Shown: in pieces, positions 56,898 to 64,000 of the stretch
Numbering within the stretch: the first letter of the stretch is position 1
Layout of the letters: each line of letters opens with the position of its first letter
Source: Ornithinimicrobium pekingense DSM 21552
GTDB taxonomy: Bacteria; Actinomycetota; Actinomycetes; Actinomycetales; Dermatophilaceae
DNA length: 64,000 nucleotides
Direction of reading: 5' to 3'
Assembly: GCF_000421185.1 (NCBI RefSeq)
Contig: NZ_ATWJ01000011.1
Coordinates: 62,001 to 126,000, forward strand
Notes under the pieces: model-generated
What the model was told of the DNA's origin: nothing
The model's input: the letters and a program-made list of their open reading frames with translations, nothing else
The model's database searches: none
Made by a program: the position numbers and the translations under genes

Positions 56898-59080
56898 CCG
56901 GCTGCCCGGCCCGAGGCACGTGCCAGCGCGGCCCGCAGCGCGGCCGCCTTGGCCAGGGTCTCGGCGTGCTCCTCGGCAGGGTCGGAGAGCGCGGTCACCG
57001 CTCCACCGACGCCGAAGGTCACCCGCCCCGGCTCCCACGTCGCCGTCCGGATGACGATCGAGGTGTCCATCGACCCGTCGAGCCCGATCCAGCCGACCGC
57101 CCCGGAGTAGACCCCCCTGGGCGCACCCTCGAGCCGGTCCAGGATCTGCATGGTGCGCACCTTCGGCGCCCCGGTCATCGACCCGCCGGGGAAGCAGGCC
57201 CGCAGCACGTCCGTGGGCCCCATGCCGTCCACGAGCCGCCCCCGCACGGTCGAGACCAGCTGGTGCACGGTGGCATAGGTCTCCACCGCGAAGAGCTCGG
57301 GCACGTGCACGCTGCCGGTGCGGCACACGCGGTGCAGGTCGTTGCGGAGCAGGTCGACGATCATCAGGTTCTCCGCGCGGTCCTTCTCGGCCGTCGCCAG
57401 GTCACCGGCCAGCGCCGCGTCGTCCTGCGGTGTCGCGCCGCGCGGCCGGGTGCCCTTGATCGGGCGCGTCTCGACCCTGCCCTCCCCGTCGACCGAGACG
57501 AAACGCTCCGGCGAGCAGCCCAGCACGCTCAGCGAGGGGGTGCGCAGCCAGGCCCCGTGCGGCACGGGGCTGACCTGCCGCATCGCGCGGTAGAGCTCGG
57601 CCTCGTCGACGGCCACCTCTGCCGACCACGTCGTCGTGAGGCAGATCTCGTAGGACTCCCCGCGCGCGATCTCCTCCTGGCAGGCCCGGACCTTCTGCAG
57701 GTATGCCGTCCCGTCGTCGCGGGGGCGCGGTGCGGTGGGGCTCCCGGAGTCCCCGCGAGCCTCCACCCCCGCTCCGTCCGGCAGACGCTCGTGCGCTGCT
57801 GTCGTGTCACGGTGGTCGTCCGGGCGACCACCGTGAGACGACAGGACGGCACGAGGGTCCGTGACGCCATCCGCCGCAGCCGCCACCGGTCGCGCCGGGG
57901 CGGCGACGGCGTCCGCCACCCTGTCCGCCCACGCCCGCTGGACGCGCCCGACCGAGGGGTCGGTGACGTCCTCCAGCCAGACCACCCACACGTCGCCGGT
58001 GGCGTGGTCGAGCACGACGCCCCGGTCGGCGAAGGTCAGCCAGGCGTCCGGCCAGGGTGAGCGGGAGGTCCCACCGGGGGTCGCGCCCGTCTCCGCCCTG
58101 AGCTCGTAGCCCCAGTAGCCGACGTAGCCGGGCCGCCAGGTGAACGGCACCTCGGGCGCGGGCCCGACGAGGTCCCACCCCGCCAGCGCGGTGTCGAGCC
58201 GGTCGAGCAGGGGGGCGTCCTCGCCGACCCGGTGCGTCAGCTCGGAGGCCAGCGGTCCGGTCGAGTCGACGAGGAGCGACCAGCCCGTGCCGTCCGAGGC
58301 GTCGAGCCACACGGAGGTGGGCGAGCCGCCCACCAGCCGCTCGCGCAGCGCCCACGGGTCGACGGCGGCGCCCCCGGGGCGGGGCGCGCGGCATACCTCG
58401 ACCCGCACCGGCCGACCCCCGCGTCGCGGAGGATGCGGCGCGAGGGCGTCCCCGACCCCGACCACGTCGGGACCCGCCGAAGGACCACGCGCCACCGCCA
58501 CCCCGGCCAGCCGCAGGAAGTTGGCGACGATGCGCTCGCCGTGCTCGGACAGGACCGACTCGGGGTGGAACTGCACCCCCCACCGGCGGGCGGTGCGGTC
58601 CTCCAGCGCCATGAGGGAGCCGTCGTCGGTGGCGCGGGCTGTGGCCGCGAGCGCCTCGGGGAGGGGGGCGAGCACCTCGAGGGAGTGGTAGCGGACCACC
58701 CGGAAGCGCTGCGGGACGCCCTCGAAGAGGCCGGTGCCGTCGTGCTCGACCTCGCTGACGATCCCGTGCCGGGGCACCGCCATCTGCGCGACCGTGCCGC
58801 CGTGCAGGTGCGCCAGCCCCTGGTGCCCGAGGCAGACGCCGAGCACCGGCACCGCGGTCTGGCGCAGGGCCAGGTCGGACAGGCCCATGTCGCCGACCAC
58901 CTGCGGGCGTCCCGGCCCGGGCCCGACGACGACCGCGTCGAAGGCGGCCAGGTCGGCGGCGGTCGCCGGGTGGTCGTGGCGCCACACGACCGGGGCCGCG
59001 CCCAGGACACGGTGCAGCAGGTCGGCGACGTTGTAGGTGAAGCTGTCGACGTTGTCGACGAGCAGGACCCGTGGTGGCAC
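56885..59080 (-). CDS. pabAB: Aminodeoxychorismate synthase, fused PabA-PabB
   Basis: A 731-residue fusion that makes 4-amino-4-deoxychorismate for folate. The glutaminase part (about 1-190) has LGVCLGHQGLAHLHGG (Cys) and GVQFHPESVLSEHG (His, Glu). The synthase part has RPIKGTRPRG, whose Lys marks PabB rather than anthranilate synthase, ENLMIVDLLRNDLHRVC and CFPGGSMTGAPKVRTM. A poorly conserved stretch (about 410-455) contains an imperfect inverted repeat at DNA level. It begins 11 bases after the pirin stop. Confidence 0.93.
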   Translation of the reverse strand: MPPRVLLVDNVDSFTYNVADLLHRVLGAAPVVWRHDHPATAADLAAFDAVVVGPGPGRPQVVGDMGLSDLALRQTAVPVLGVCLGHQGLAHLHGGTVAQMAVPRHGIVSEVEHDGTGLFEGVPQRFRVVRYHSLEVLAPLPEALAATARATDDGSLMALEDRTARRWGVQFHPESVLSEHGERIVANFLRLAGVAVARGPSAGPDVVGVGDALAPHPPRRGGRPVRVEVCRAPRPGGAAVDPWALRERLVGGSPTSVWLDASDGTGWSLLVDSTGPLASELTHRVGEDAPLLDRLDTALAGWDLVGPAPEVPFTWRPGYVGYWGYELRAETGATPGGTSRSPWPDAWLTFADRGVVLDHATGDVWVVWLEDVTDPSVGRVQRAWADRVADAVAAPARPVAAAADGVTDPRAVLSSHGGRPDDHRDTTAAHERLPDGAGVEARGDSGSPTAPRPRDDGTAYLQKVRACQEEIARGESYEICLTTTWSAEVAVDEAELYRAMRQVSPVPHGAWLRTPSLSVLGCSPERFVSVDGEGRVETRPIKGTRPRGATPQDDAALAGDLATAEKDRAENLMIVDLLRNDLHRVCRTGSVHVPELFAVETYATVHQLVSTVRGRLVDGMGPTDVLRACFPGGSMTGAPKVRTMQILDRLEGAPRGVYSGAVGWIGLDGSMDTSIVIRTATWEPGRVTFGVGGAVTALSDPAEEHAETLAKAAALRAALARASGRAAGQSG
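57788..57855. repeat. 68-bp inverted-repeat element inside pabAB
   Basis: Arms at 57799-57818 and 57825-57844 pair at 19 of 20 positions around a 6-base loop. After a 4-base internal loop, CTCGTGC (57788-57794) pairs with GCACGAG (57849-57855). It falls in the unconserved inter-domain part of the protein and keeps the frame open. Confidence 0.8.
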
Positions 59081-59091
59081 CCGGGGGCGCC

Positions 59092-60087
59092 TCAGGTGCG
59101 GGGGCGGAGCCGCACGTGGGGCAGCGCCGGCGCCGGCAGCGACTCGCCACCGGGGTAGTCGAACGCGCCGAACCGGCCCTCGGGGTCGTGCCCGAGCTCG
59201 GCCTGCCACTGCTCGCGCGCGGCCACGACGTCCTCGTGGGAGCGGCCCACGAAGTTCCACCACATGACGATCTGCTCCCCGAACGGAGGTCCGCCGAGCA
59301 GGATCACGTCGGCGCCGTCAGCCCCGGCCCGCAGGCGCATCGTGGTGGGGCCGGGCGCCTCGTGCAGGAGATGGGCGCGACCCAGGGCGCAGCCGTCGTT
59401 GACGCTGAGGTCACCCCGGTCCAGCAGCACGCCGTGCTCGAAGCCGGGGTCGAGGTCCAGCACGATCTCGGCACCGGGGTCCAGCCGGACCTCGGCCCCC
59501 AGCAGGGGGGTGAACGTGGGGACCGGCGACGCGGCGACGTGCCCGCCGGGCAGCCGCAGCTGCCCCAGGAAGACGCTGACGGCCGCGCCGTCGACCCGGA
59601 CCGGCTCCGGCTCGAAGTGGTCGAAGCGTGGCGCGACGTCGGTGTCACCCGACGGCAGCGCCGTCCACAGCTGCACCCCGTGCAGGACCTGCGGGGCGTC
59701 GGGGGTGCGGACCGAGACCTCGCTGTGGCACACGCCGTGGCCGGCGGTCATCAGGTTGAGCTGGCCGGGCACCACGCGGGCGACGACGCCGGTGCTGTCG
59801 CGGTGCTCGACCTCGCCGCTGAAGAGCCAGGTGACGGTCTGCAGCGCGGTGTGCGGGTGCGGCGGGACGACCATCCCCCCGGTCTGCCCGATGTCGTCGG
59901 GCCCGTAGTGGTCGACGAAGCAGTAGGCCCCGATCATCGTCCGGCCCCGGGCCGGCAGGGTGCGCCGCACGGTCATCGCCCGCGGACCGCCGAGGGGGAC
60001 CTCCCGGGGCTCGATGATGCTGGTGCCCGGGTGGGTGACGTCCTGCCCGCCGACCTGCTCCGCCGGGGCCGTCTCGAGGTTGGTCAT
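59092..60087 (-). CDS. Pirin family bicupin
   Basis: A 331-residue pirin. The metal site residues are in PPHPHTALQTVTWLFSGEVE (His, His) and MTAGHGVCHSEV (His, Glu). Pirins can act as quercetin dioxygenases or redox-sensitive regulators. The second cupin (from about 185) lacks metal ligands as usual. ATG 60087 lies seven bases after CACACT. It is co-transcribed with pabAB, with no obvious metabolic link. Confidence 0.9.
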   Translation of the reverse strand: MTNLETAPAEQVGGQDVTHPGTSIIEPREVPLGGPRAMTVRRTLPARGRTMIGAYCFVDHYGPDDIGQTGGMVVPPHPHTALQTVTWLFSGEVEHRDSTGVVARVVPGQLNLMTAGHGVCHSEVSVRTPDAPQVLHGVQLWTALPSGDTDVAPRFDHFEPEPVRVDGAAVSVFLGQLRLPGGHVAASPVPTFTPLLGAEVRLDPGAEIVLDLDPGFEHGVLLDRGDLSVNDGCALGRAHLLHEAPGPTTMRLRAGADGADVILLGGPPFGEQIVMWWNFVGRSHEDVVAAREQWQAELGHDPEGRFGAFDYPGGESLPAPALPHVRLRPRT

Positions 60088-60189
60088 GCCCCCCAGTGTG
60101 CGGTGTCGCCCCGCCCGGCGCAGCACACGTGATGCACGTAACGTCGTCGTACCAGGAACGTCCCCCTCACGGAATGCGCTAGCACAGAC

Positions 60190-61614
60190 ATGAGCACCGC
60201 ACCGAGCCCGCCCCCCGCCGTGACCGAGCAGCAACCGCACCGCGTCCTGGTGGTCGGGTCCGGCTTCGGCGCGCTCTTCGCCACCCAGAAGCTGGACGCC
60301 CCCGAGGTGCAGGTCACCATGGTGGCCCGGACGACGCACCACCTGTTCCAGCCGCTGCTCTACCAGGTGGCCACCGGCATCCTGTCCGAGGGCGTCATCG
60401 CACCCGCGACCCGCGACGTGCTGGCCCGGCAGACCAACGCCCGGGTGCTGCTGGGCGAGGTCCGGGAGATCGACCTCGCCGCCCGCACCGTGACGGCCGA
60501 CTCGGTCGGGCAGGTCAACACCTTCACCTACGACAGCCTGATCGTGGCCGCGGGGGCCAACCAGTCCTGGTTCGGCAACGACCACTTCGCCGAGTTCGCT
60601 CCCGGCATGAAGACGATCGACGACGCGCTGGAGCTGCGCGGCCGGATCTACGGCGCCTTCGAGATGGCCGAGATGGCCGCGGCCGGCGGCCACACCGACC
60701 GCATCCCCCGGTTGATGACCTTCGTCGTCGTGGGCGCCGGCCCCACCGGTGTCGAGATGGCCGGTCAGCTCATCGAGATGTCGCGGCGCACCCTGGCCAA
60801 GGAGTTCCGCCACATCGACCCCTCGGAGGCCAGGATCATCCTGCTCGACGCCGCCGACGAGGTGCTCGGCAGCTTCGGGGAGGACCTCGCCACGCGCACC
60901 CGCCGCGACCTGGAGCGGCTCGGCATCGAGGTGCGCCTGGGGGCCATGGTCGTCGACGTGGACGCCGACGGCCTGGTCGTGCGGACCCGCGGTGGCGAGA
61001 GCGAGCGCATCGAGGCGGCCACCAAGGTGTGGGCGGCCGGCGTGCAGGCCAACCCGCTGACCAAGACCCTGTCGGCGCAGACGGGCGCGCCCCTGGACCG
61101 CGCCGGGCGGATCCGCCCCAACCCGGACATGACGCTGCCCGGCCACCCCGAGGTCTTCGTCGTCGGCGACATGGTCGGCATGGAGGACCTCCCCGGAGTG
61201 GCGCAGGGCGCCATCCAGACCGGGCGCCACGCCGCCGACCAGATCCTGCGGCGGCTGCGCGGGCAGGAGACGGGCCAGCCGTTCGAGTACCACGACAAGG
61301 GGTCGATGGCCACGATCTCCCGGTTCCGCGCCGTCATGAAGCGCGGGCGGATCGAGCTCACCGGCGTGCCCGCCTGGCTGGCCTGGCTCGCGGTCCACAT
61401 CTTCTACATCATCGGCTTCAAGACCCAGGTCACCACGCTGATGCACTGGGCGGTCAGCTTCGTCGGCCGCGACCGCGCCGAGCGCACCGTCACCGAGCAG
61501 CAGGTGCTCGCCCGGCTCGCGCTGGAGTACCTCGGGGAGGACTTCCTGCGCGGCTCCCTGCGCACCCCGGCCGAGATCAGGGCGCAGACGGAGCAGCCCG
61601 AGAAGGACGCCTGA
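60190..61614 (+). CDS. ndh: Type II NADH dehydrogenase
   Basis: A 474-residue non-proton-pumping NADH:quinone oxidoreductase. The FAD fold RVLVVGSGFGALFAT (about 18-32), the NADH fold TFVVVGAGPTGVEMAG (about 177-192) and VFVVGDMVGMEDLPGVAQGA (FAD pyrophosphate and quinone side) are all intact. The C-terminal HIFYIIGFKTQVTTLMHWAV is the membrane-anchoring helix. It feeds electrons to menaquinone. Start ATG 60190. Monocistronic. Confidence 0.94.
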   Translation: MSTAPSPPPAVTEQQPHRVLVVGSGFGALFATQKLDAPEVQVTMVARTTHHLFQPLLYQVATGILSEGVIAPATRDVLARQTNARVLLGEVREIDLAARTVTADSVGQVNTFTYDSLIVAAGANQSWFGNDHFAEFAPGMKTIDDALELRGRIYGAFEMAEMAAAGGHTDRIPRLMTFVVVGAGPTGVEMAGQLIEMSRRTLAKEFRHIDPSEARIILLDAADEVLGSFGEDLATRTRRDLERLGIEVRLGAMVVDVDADGLVVRTRGGESERIEAATKVWAAGVQANPLTKTLSAQTGAPLDRAGRIRPNPDMTLPGHPEVFVVGDMVGMEDLPGVAQGAIQTGRHAADQILRRLRGQETGQPFEYHDKGSMATISRFRAVMKRGRIELTGVPAWLAWLAVHIFYIIGFKTQVTTLMHWAVSFVGRDRAERTVTEQQVLARLALEYLGEDFLRGSLRTPAEIRAQTEQPEKDA

Positions 61615-62055
61615 TCACGCCTCCCGGCGCATCGGCAGGTGCGGGATGCCGTCCTCGAGGAAGTCCGGCCCGCTGCGCCGGAAGCCGAAGCGTGCGTACC
61701 ACCCCTCCAGGTAGGTCTGCGCGTCGATCTCGACGGGAGTGCCCCCGGCGCGACGCAGCGCCTCGGTGACCAGCGCGGCGGCATACCCGTGCCCGCGGTG
61801 CTCCCGGTGGGTGGCCACCCGCCCGATCCGGTATGCCGCTCCCTCGCCGCCCCGCAGCAGCCGCAGCGTCGCGACCGGCGCACCGTCGACCTCCACCCAC
61901 AGGTGCTCGGTGTCCGGCTCGGCGTCCCGGCCGTCGAGCTCGGGGTAGGGGCACTCCTGCTCCACCACGAACACGTCTGTGCGCAGCCGCAGGAGCGCGT
62001 AGAGCGTGAGCGGGTCGAGGTCGCGCATCCGGGCGGCACGCACGTCGGGAGGCAT
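61615..62055 (-). CDS. GNAT family N-acetyltransferase (ElaA-like)
   Basis: A 146-residue acetyltransferase of the ElaA subgroup: LYALLRLRTDVFVVEQECPY start, IGRVATHREHRGHGYAAALV acetyl-CoA loop (about 78-97) and YLEGWYARFGFRRSGPDFLE end. The substrate is unknown. ATG 62055 lies seven bases after TACCCT (62068-62063, minus). The longer upstream frame overlaps the divergent PHP gene's promoter. Confidence 0.9.
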   Translation of the reverse strand: MPPDVRAARMRDLDPLTLYALLRLRTDVFVVEQECPYPELDGRDAEPDTEHLWVEVDGAPVATLRLLRGGEGAAYRIGRVATHREHRGHGYAAALVTEALRRAGGTPVEIDAQTYLEGWYARFGFRRSGPDFLEDGIPHLPMRREA

Positions 62056-62131
62056 GCCCGCAAGGGTATGCCGCGGCCGGGCGCCCTCGCGCTCTGCCCA
62101 CGGACGGCGGGCGTGCGGGCCGGCGACGGCA

Positions 62132-62137
62132 TACCGT
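62132..62137 (+). promoter_or_regulatory. -10 element of the PHP gene leaderless promoter
   Basis: TACCGT ends six bases before ATG 62144. The divergent GNAT gene has its own TACCCT -10 at 62068-62063, so the 88-base gap holds two separate leaderless promoters. Confidence 0.6.
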
Positions 62138-62143
62138 CGGGGC

Positions 62144-63214
62144 ATGACGATCGAGCCCGTCGACGCCCTGCGTCGCATCGCCTTCCTCCTCGAGCGCAGC
62201 CGTGAGGAGACGCGGCGGGTCGAGGCCTACCGCAACGCGGCCAAGGTGCTGCTCCCGCTCGGGGAGGACGAGGTGCGCCGCCGCGTGGGCGACGGCAGCC
62301 TGCAGGAGCTGCCCGGCATCGGGCCTTCTACCTCGAAGGTGATCGCGCAGGCCGTCGCCGGGCAGGTCCCGGACAAGCTCGCCGACCTCGAGGCCGCGGC
62401 GGGGGTCCCCCTCGCCGAGGGCGGGGAGGCGCTGCGCGCGGTCCTGCGCGGCGACCTGCACACCCACTCGGACTGGTCCGACGGCGGCTCCCCGGTCGAG
62501 GAGATGGTCGCCACCGCGATGGAGCTCGGCCACGACTACCTCGCGCTGACCGACCACTCCCCCCGGCTCACCGTGGCCAACGGGCTCACCGCCGCCCGGC
62601 TGCGCCGCCAGCTGACGGTCGTCGACGCCGTCAACGCCCACGTGGGCGACTCCTTCCGGCTGCTCAGGGGGATCGAGGTCGACATCCTCGACGACGGGGA
62701 GCTGGACCAGGAGCCGGGCCTGCTCGCCGAGCTCGACGTCCGGGTGGCCTCGGTCCACTCCAAGCTGCGGATGGAGAAGGGGGCGATGACGCGGCGGATG
62801 GTCACGGCCGTCCGCAACCCGCTGACCTCGGTCCTCGGTCACTGCACCGGCCGGCGGGTGATGCCCCGGCGCGGCGACAAGGGGGCGGGCAACGGGGGCC
62901 GGGTCCGGCCGCAGAGCGAGTTCGACGCGCGGGCGGTCTTCGAGGCCTGCGCACAGACCGGCACGGCCGTGGAGATCAACTCCCGGCCCGAGCGGCAGGA
63001 CCCTCCGGGGGACCTGCTCGAGCTCGCCGTCGAGACCGGCTGCCTCTTCGCGCTCAGCACCGACGCCCATGCGCCCGGGCAGCTGGACTTCCTCGACCAC
63101 GGCTGTGCGCGGGCGGTCCGCCACGGGGTGCCGCCGGAGCGGATCGTCAACACCTGGCCACTGGCCGAGCTGCTCGCGTGGGCGGCGGACCCGACCGCGG
63201 CGCGCACCCTCTGA
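62144..63214 (+). CDS. PHP-domain phosphoesterase with N-terminal HhH region (PolX-like C-terminus)
   Basis: A 356-residue protein. Residues 1-90 resemble the helix-hairpin-helix start of PolX (YRNAAKVLL, LQELPGIGPSTSKVIAQAV). The PHP domain follows with metal ligands in GDLHTHSDWSDGG, LTDHSPRL, GIEVDIL, ASVHSK, LGHCTGR and STDAHAPGQL. The polymerase palm of family X is absent. Similar stand-alone proteins may act in DNA repair or as histidinol-phosphatase-like enzymes. Confidence 0.88.
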   Translation: MTIEPVDALRRIAFLLERSREETRRVEAYRNAAKVLLPLGEDEVRRRVGDGSLQELPGIGPSTSKVIAQAVAGQVPDKLADLEAAAGVPLAEGGEALRAVLRGDLHTHSDWSDGGSPVEEMVATAMELGHDYLALTDHSPRLTVANGLTAARLRRQLTVVDAVNAHVGDSFRLLRGIEVDILDDGELDQEPGLLAELDVRVASVHSKLRMEKGAMTRRMVTAVRNPLTSVLGHCTGRRVMPRRGDKGAGNGGRVRPQSEFDARAVFEACAQTGTAVEINSRPERQDPPGDLLELAVETGCLFALSTDAHAPGQLDFLDHGCARAVRHGVPPERIVNTWPLAELLAWAADPTAARTL

Positions 63215-63245
63215 CCTGCGGCGATGCCGCGCAGCTACCGCCGTT

Positions 63246-63275
63246 TTGGTGTCCTCGCCATCCGTCCCGTATGCT
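63246..63275 (+). promoter_or_regulatory. Promoter of the tRNA-Glu gene
   Basis: TTGGTG (63246-63251) and TATGCT (63270-63275) with 18-base spacing lie about 60 bases before the tRNA. The intervening leader has no coding potential. Confidence 0.5.
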
Positions 63276-63337
63276 CTCTCACTGTCCTCAGCGGATCCGA
63301 GCAGGTCGTCTGACGAGGGGCCGAAAGCAGGACAAGG

Positions 63338-63409
63338 CCCCCATCGTCTAGCGGCCTAGGACCCCGCCCTTTCACGGCGGTAGCACGGGTTCGAATCCCG
63401 TTGGGGGTG
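63338..63409 (+). tRNA. tRNA-Glu (anticodon UUC)
   Basis: Acceptor GCCCCCA/TGGGGGT (first pair G-U), anticodon stem CCGCC/GGCGG with loop CTTTCAC (TTC at 63371-63373), T arm ACGGG TTCGAAT CCCGT. First gene of a Glu-Asp-Phe cluster; the CCA end is not fully encoded. Confidence 0.97.
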
Positions 63410-63438
63410 CACAGGTCTCGTCCTGTTGTTGTGAACGA

Positions 63439-63512
63439 GGCCCCGTGGCGCAGTTGGTTAGCGCGCCGCCCTGTCACGGCGGAGGTCGCGGGTTCGAGTC
63501 CCGTCGGGGTCG
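63439..63512 (+). tRNA. tRNA-Asp (anticodon GUC)
   Basis: Acceptor GGCCCCG/CGGGGTC, anticodon stem CCGCC/GGCGG with loop CTGTCAC (GTC), T arm GCGGG TTCGAGT CCCGT, discriminator G. It lies 29 bases after tRNA-Glu. Confidence 0.97.
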
Positions 63513-63522
63513 CAGAGCGTGC

Positions 63523-63556
63523 GGCGTGGTCAGCACCGAGAGGTGCTGGCCACGCC
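63523..63556 (+). terminator. 15-bp hairpin between tRNA-Asp and tRNA-Phe
   Basis: GGCGTGGTCAGCACC (63523-63537) pairs with GGTGCTGGCCACGCC (63542-63556), with one G-U pair and a GAGA tetraloop. It starts 11 bases after tRNA-Asp, so it is either a terminator or a processing signal for the cluster. Confidence 0.65.
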
Positions 63557-63570
63557 TCAGCACTACTCAT

Positions 63571-63644
63571 GGCCAGGTAGCTCAGTTGGTACGAGCGTCC
63601 GACTGAAAATCGGAAGGTCGGCGGTTCGACCCCGCCCCTGGCCA
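63571..63644 (+). tRNA. tRNA-Phe (anticodon GAA)
   Basis: Acceptor GGCCAGG/CCTGGCC, anticodon stem TCCGA/TCGGA with loop CTGAAAA (GAA at 63605-63607), T arm GGCGG TTCGACC CCGCC, discriminator A. Last of the three clustered tRNAs. Confidence 0.97.
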
Positions 63645-63651
63645 CGGCGAG

Positions 63652-63687
63652 AAGCCCCGGGGCTGCCCCTGACGCCCCCGGGGCTTT
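63652..63687 (+). terminator. Terminator after tRNA-Phe
   Basis: AAGCCCCGGGG (63652-63662) pairs with CCCCGGGGCTT (63676-63686), followed by T, giving one of the few hairpins here with a short T-run. It is seven bases past the tRNA. Confidence 0.75.
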
Positions 63688-63778
63688 CGCGTGCCCGGCC
63701 CGCACCTCTCCGCGACGCAGCCCCGAAAAACTACCTGAAGTAGTAGCATGGGGACAGGCAGAGGGCTGAGGAGACGAC

Positions 63779-64000
63779 ATGCGCACCGCCGACCCGCACA
63801 TCCCGGCCCCCGAGGTCGACCAGGACTTCTTCGGGTGGGAGGAGCAGGCCGGCGGCGGCAGCGGCTCCTTCGCCGCGGGGGGCCGCATGGTCGCGCACCG
63901 GGTCGAGGCCTTCCACACCGTCCACACCGCCTCGATGCAGGCGGTCCGGGAGCTGCTGCCGAGCGAGCAGCTGCGCCCGGCCCGCTGGTCGCAGGACAGG
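63779..64000 (+). CDS. Protein of unknown function, 5' part
   Basis: The first 74 codons of a gene cut by the window end. The translation starts MRTADPHIPAPEVDQDFF, then a Gly-rich EEQAGGGSGSFAAGG and SMQAVRELLPSEQLRPARWS. The last stretch is like the start of acetoacetate-decarboxylase-family proteins, but too little is present to call it. ATG 63779 follows GAGGAG. Upstream, CTAC-CTGAA-GTAG (63732-63744) near a TAGCAT -10 may be a regulator site. Confidence 0.6.
   Translation, partial: MRTADPHIPAPEVDQDFFGWEEQAGGGSGSFAAGGRMVAHRVEAFHTVHTASMQAVRELLPSEQLRPARWSQDR

Noticed and set aside
63235-63927. A 230-codon minus-strand open frame covering the tRNA cluster
   Set aside because: It is antisense to three tRNAs and their terminators. 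Its peptide is the familiar spurious protein produced by reading tRNA genes backwards.

Overview
The window is chromosomal DNA of a very GC-rich, Gram-positive actinobacterium. Evidence includes two mycothiol genes (a partial mshA at the left edge and mshD), an orphan GlnR nitrogen regulator directly upstream of mshD, and a mutT1-type Nudix/phosphatase fusion. A pitA / small membrane protein / DUF3349 cluster, DUF2516, DUF2871 and DUF3516 proteins point the same way. GlnR-MshD and PitA-membrane-DUF3349 follow the order known from mycobacteria. The high GC and the metabolic set fit the Micrococcales (for instance an Intrasporangium/Ornithinimicrobium-like genus), but that family-level guess is inference. 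I see no phage, insertion sequence, integron, toxin-antitoxin locus or CRISPR array; the region looks like vertically inherited core and semi-core genome.

Layout. 1-7.5 kb: mshA 5' end, a methyltransferase, a mannose-6-phosphate-isomerase-like cupin, a hydrolase/DUF2516 pair, then a tightly overlapping four-gene operon (BKACE enzyme, L-asparaginase II, D-aminoacyl-tRNA deacylase, phosphotransferase) and ygfZ. 7.6-13 kb: an LCP cell-wall ligase, nitrobindin, a membrane protein diverging from glnR, then mshD-mutT1. 13-18.4 kb: a structured intergenic region followed by the trehalose operon treY-treZ-orf on the minus strand. 18.4-28 kb: a cysteine-free HesB-like protein, an FNT channel, metH, a glycine-betaine ABC transporter (ATPase, permease, lipoprotein) and a MetF-like reductase. 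28-39.9 kb: an MgtE-like transporter, an SRPBCC-deaminase fusion, a DUF3516 helicase, small unknowns, the pitA cluster, a nucleobase permease with a cysteine hydrolase, an exported EEP-family protein, a LiaF-like protein and tRNA-Lys. 40-50.5 kb: small exported and regulator genes, a CDF metal exporter with a divergent ArsR, KtrB/KtrA potassium uptake, a two-component system, a CsoR/CstR-DUF302-Cys-rich protein cluster, a second ArsR and a PstS-like lipoprotein. 50.6-64 kb: a 1190-residue cyclase/AAA/TPR protein, MarR diverging from YceI, an aldo/keto reductase, pirin-pabAB, NDH-2, a GNAT, a PHP protein, a tRNA Glu-Asp-Phe cluster and the start of one more gene.

How it works together. Redox and metal homeostasis is a theme: mycothiol synthesis, nitrobindin, the CstR-like regulon, two ArsR proteins, CDF export and MarR/YceI. 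Osmotic balance is another: trehalose from glycogen by TreY/TreZ, betaine import, KtrAB. One-carbon metabolism is served by MetH, MetF, PabAB and YgfZ.

Expression signals. A large share of genes start without a ribosome binding site, 6 or 7 bases after a TANNNT -10 element, which is the actinobacterial leaderless arrangement; genes inside operons instead use 4-base ATGA/GTGA/TTGA overlaps. The most notable unexplained items are two 32-bp triplicate arrays fused to the stop codons of unrelated genes, a multi-helix structured region at 13021-13160, long hairpins at 18291-18350 and inside pabAB, and a recurrent GGTATGCC/GGCATACC word.
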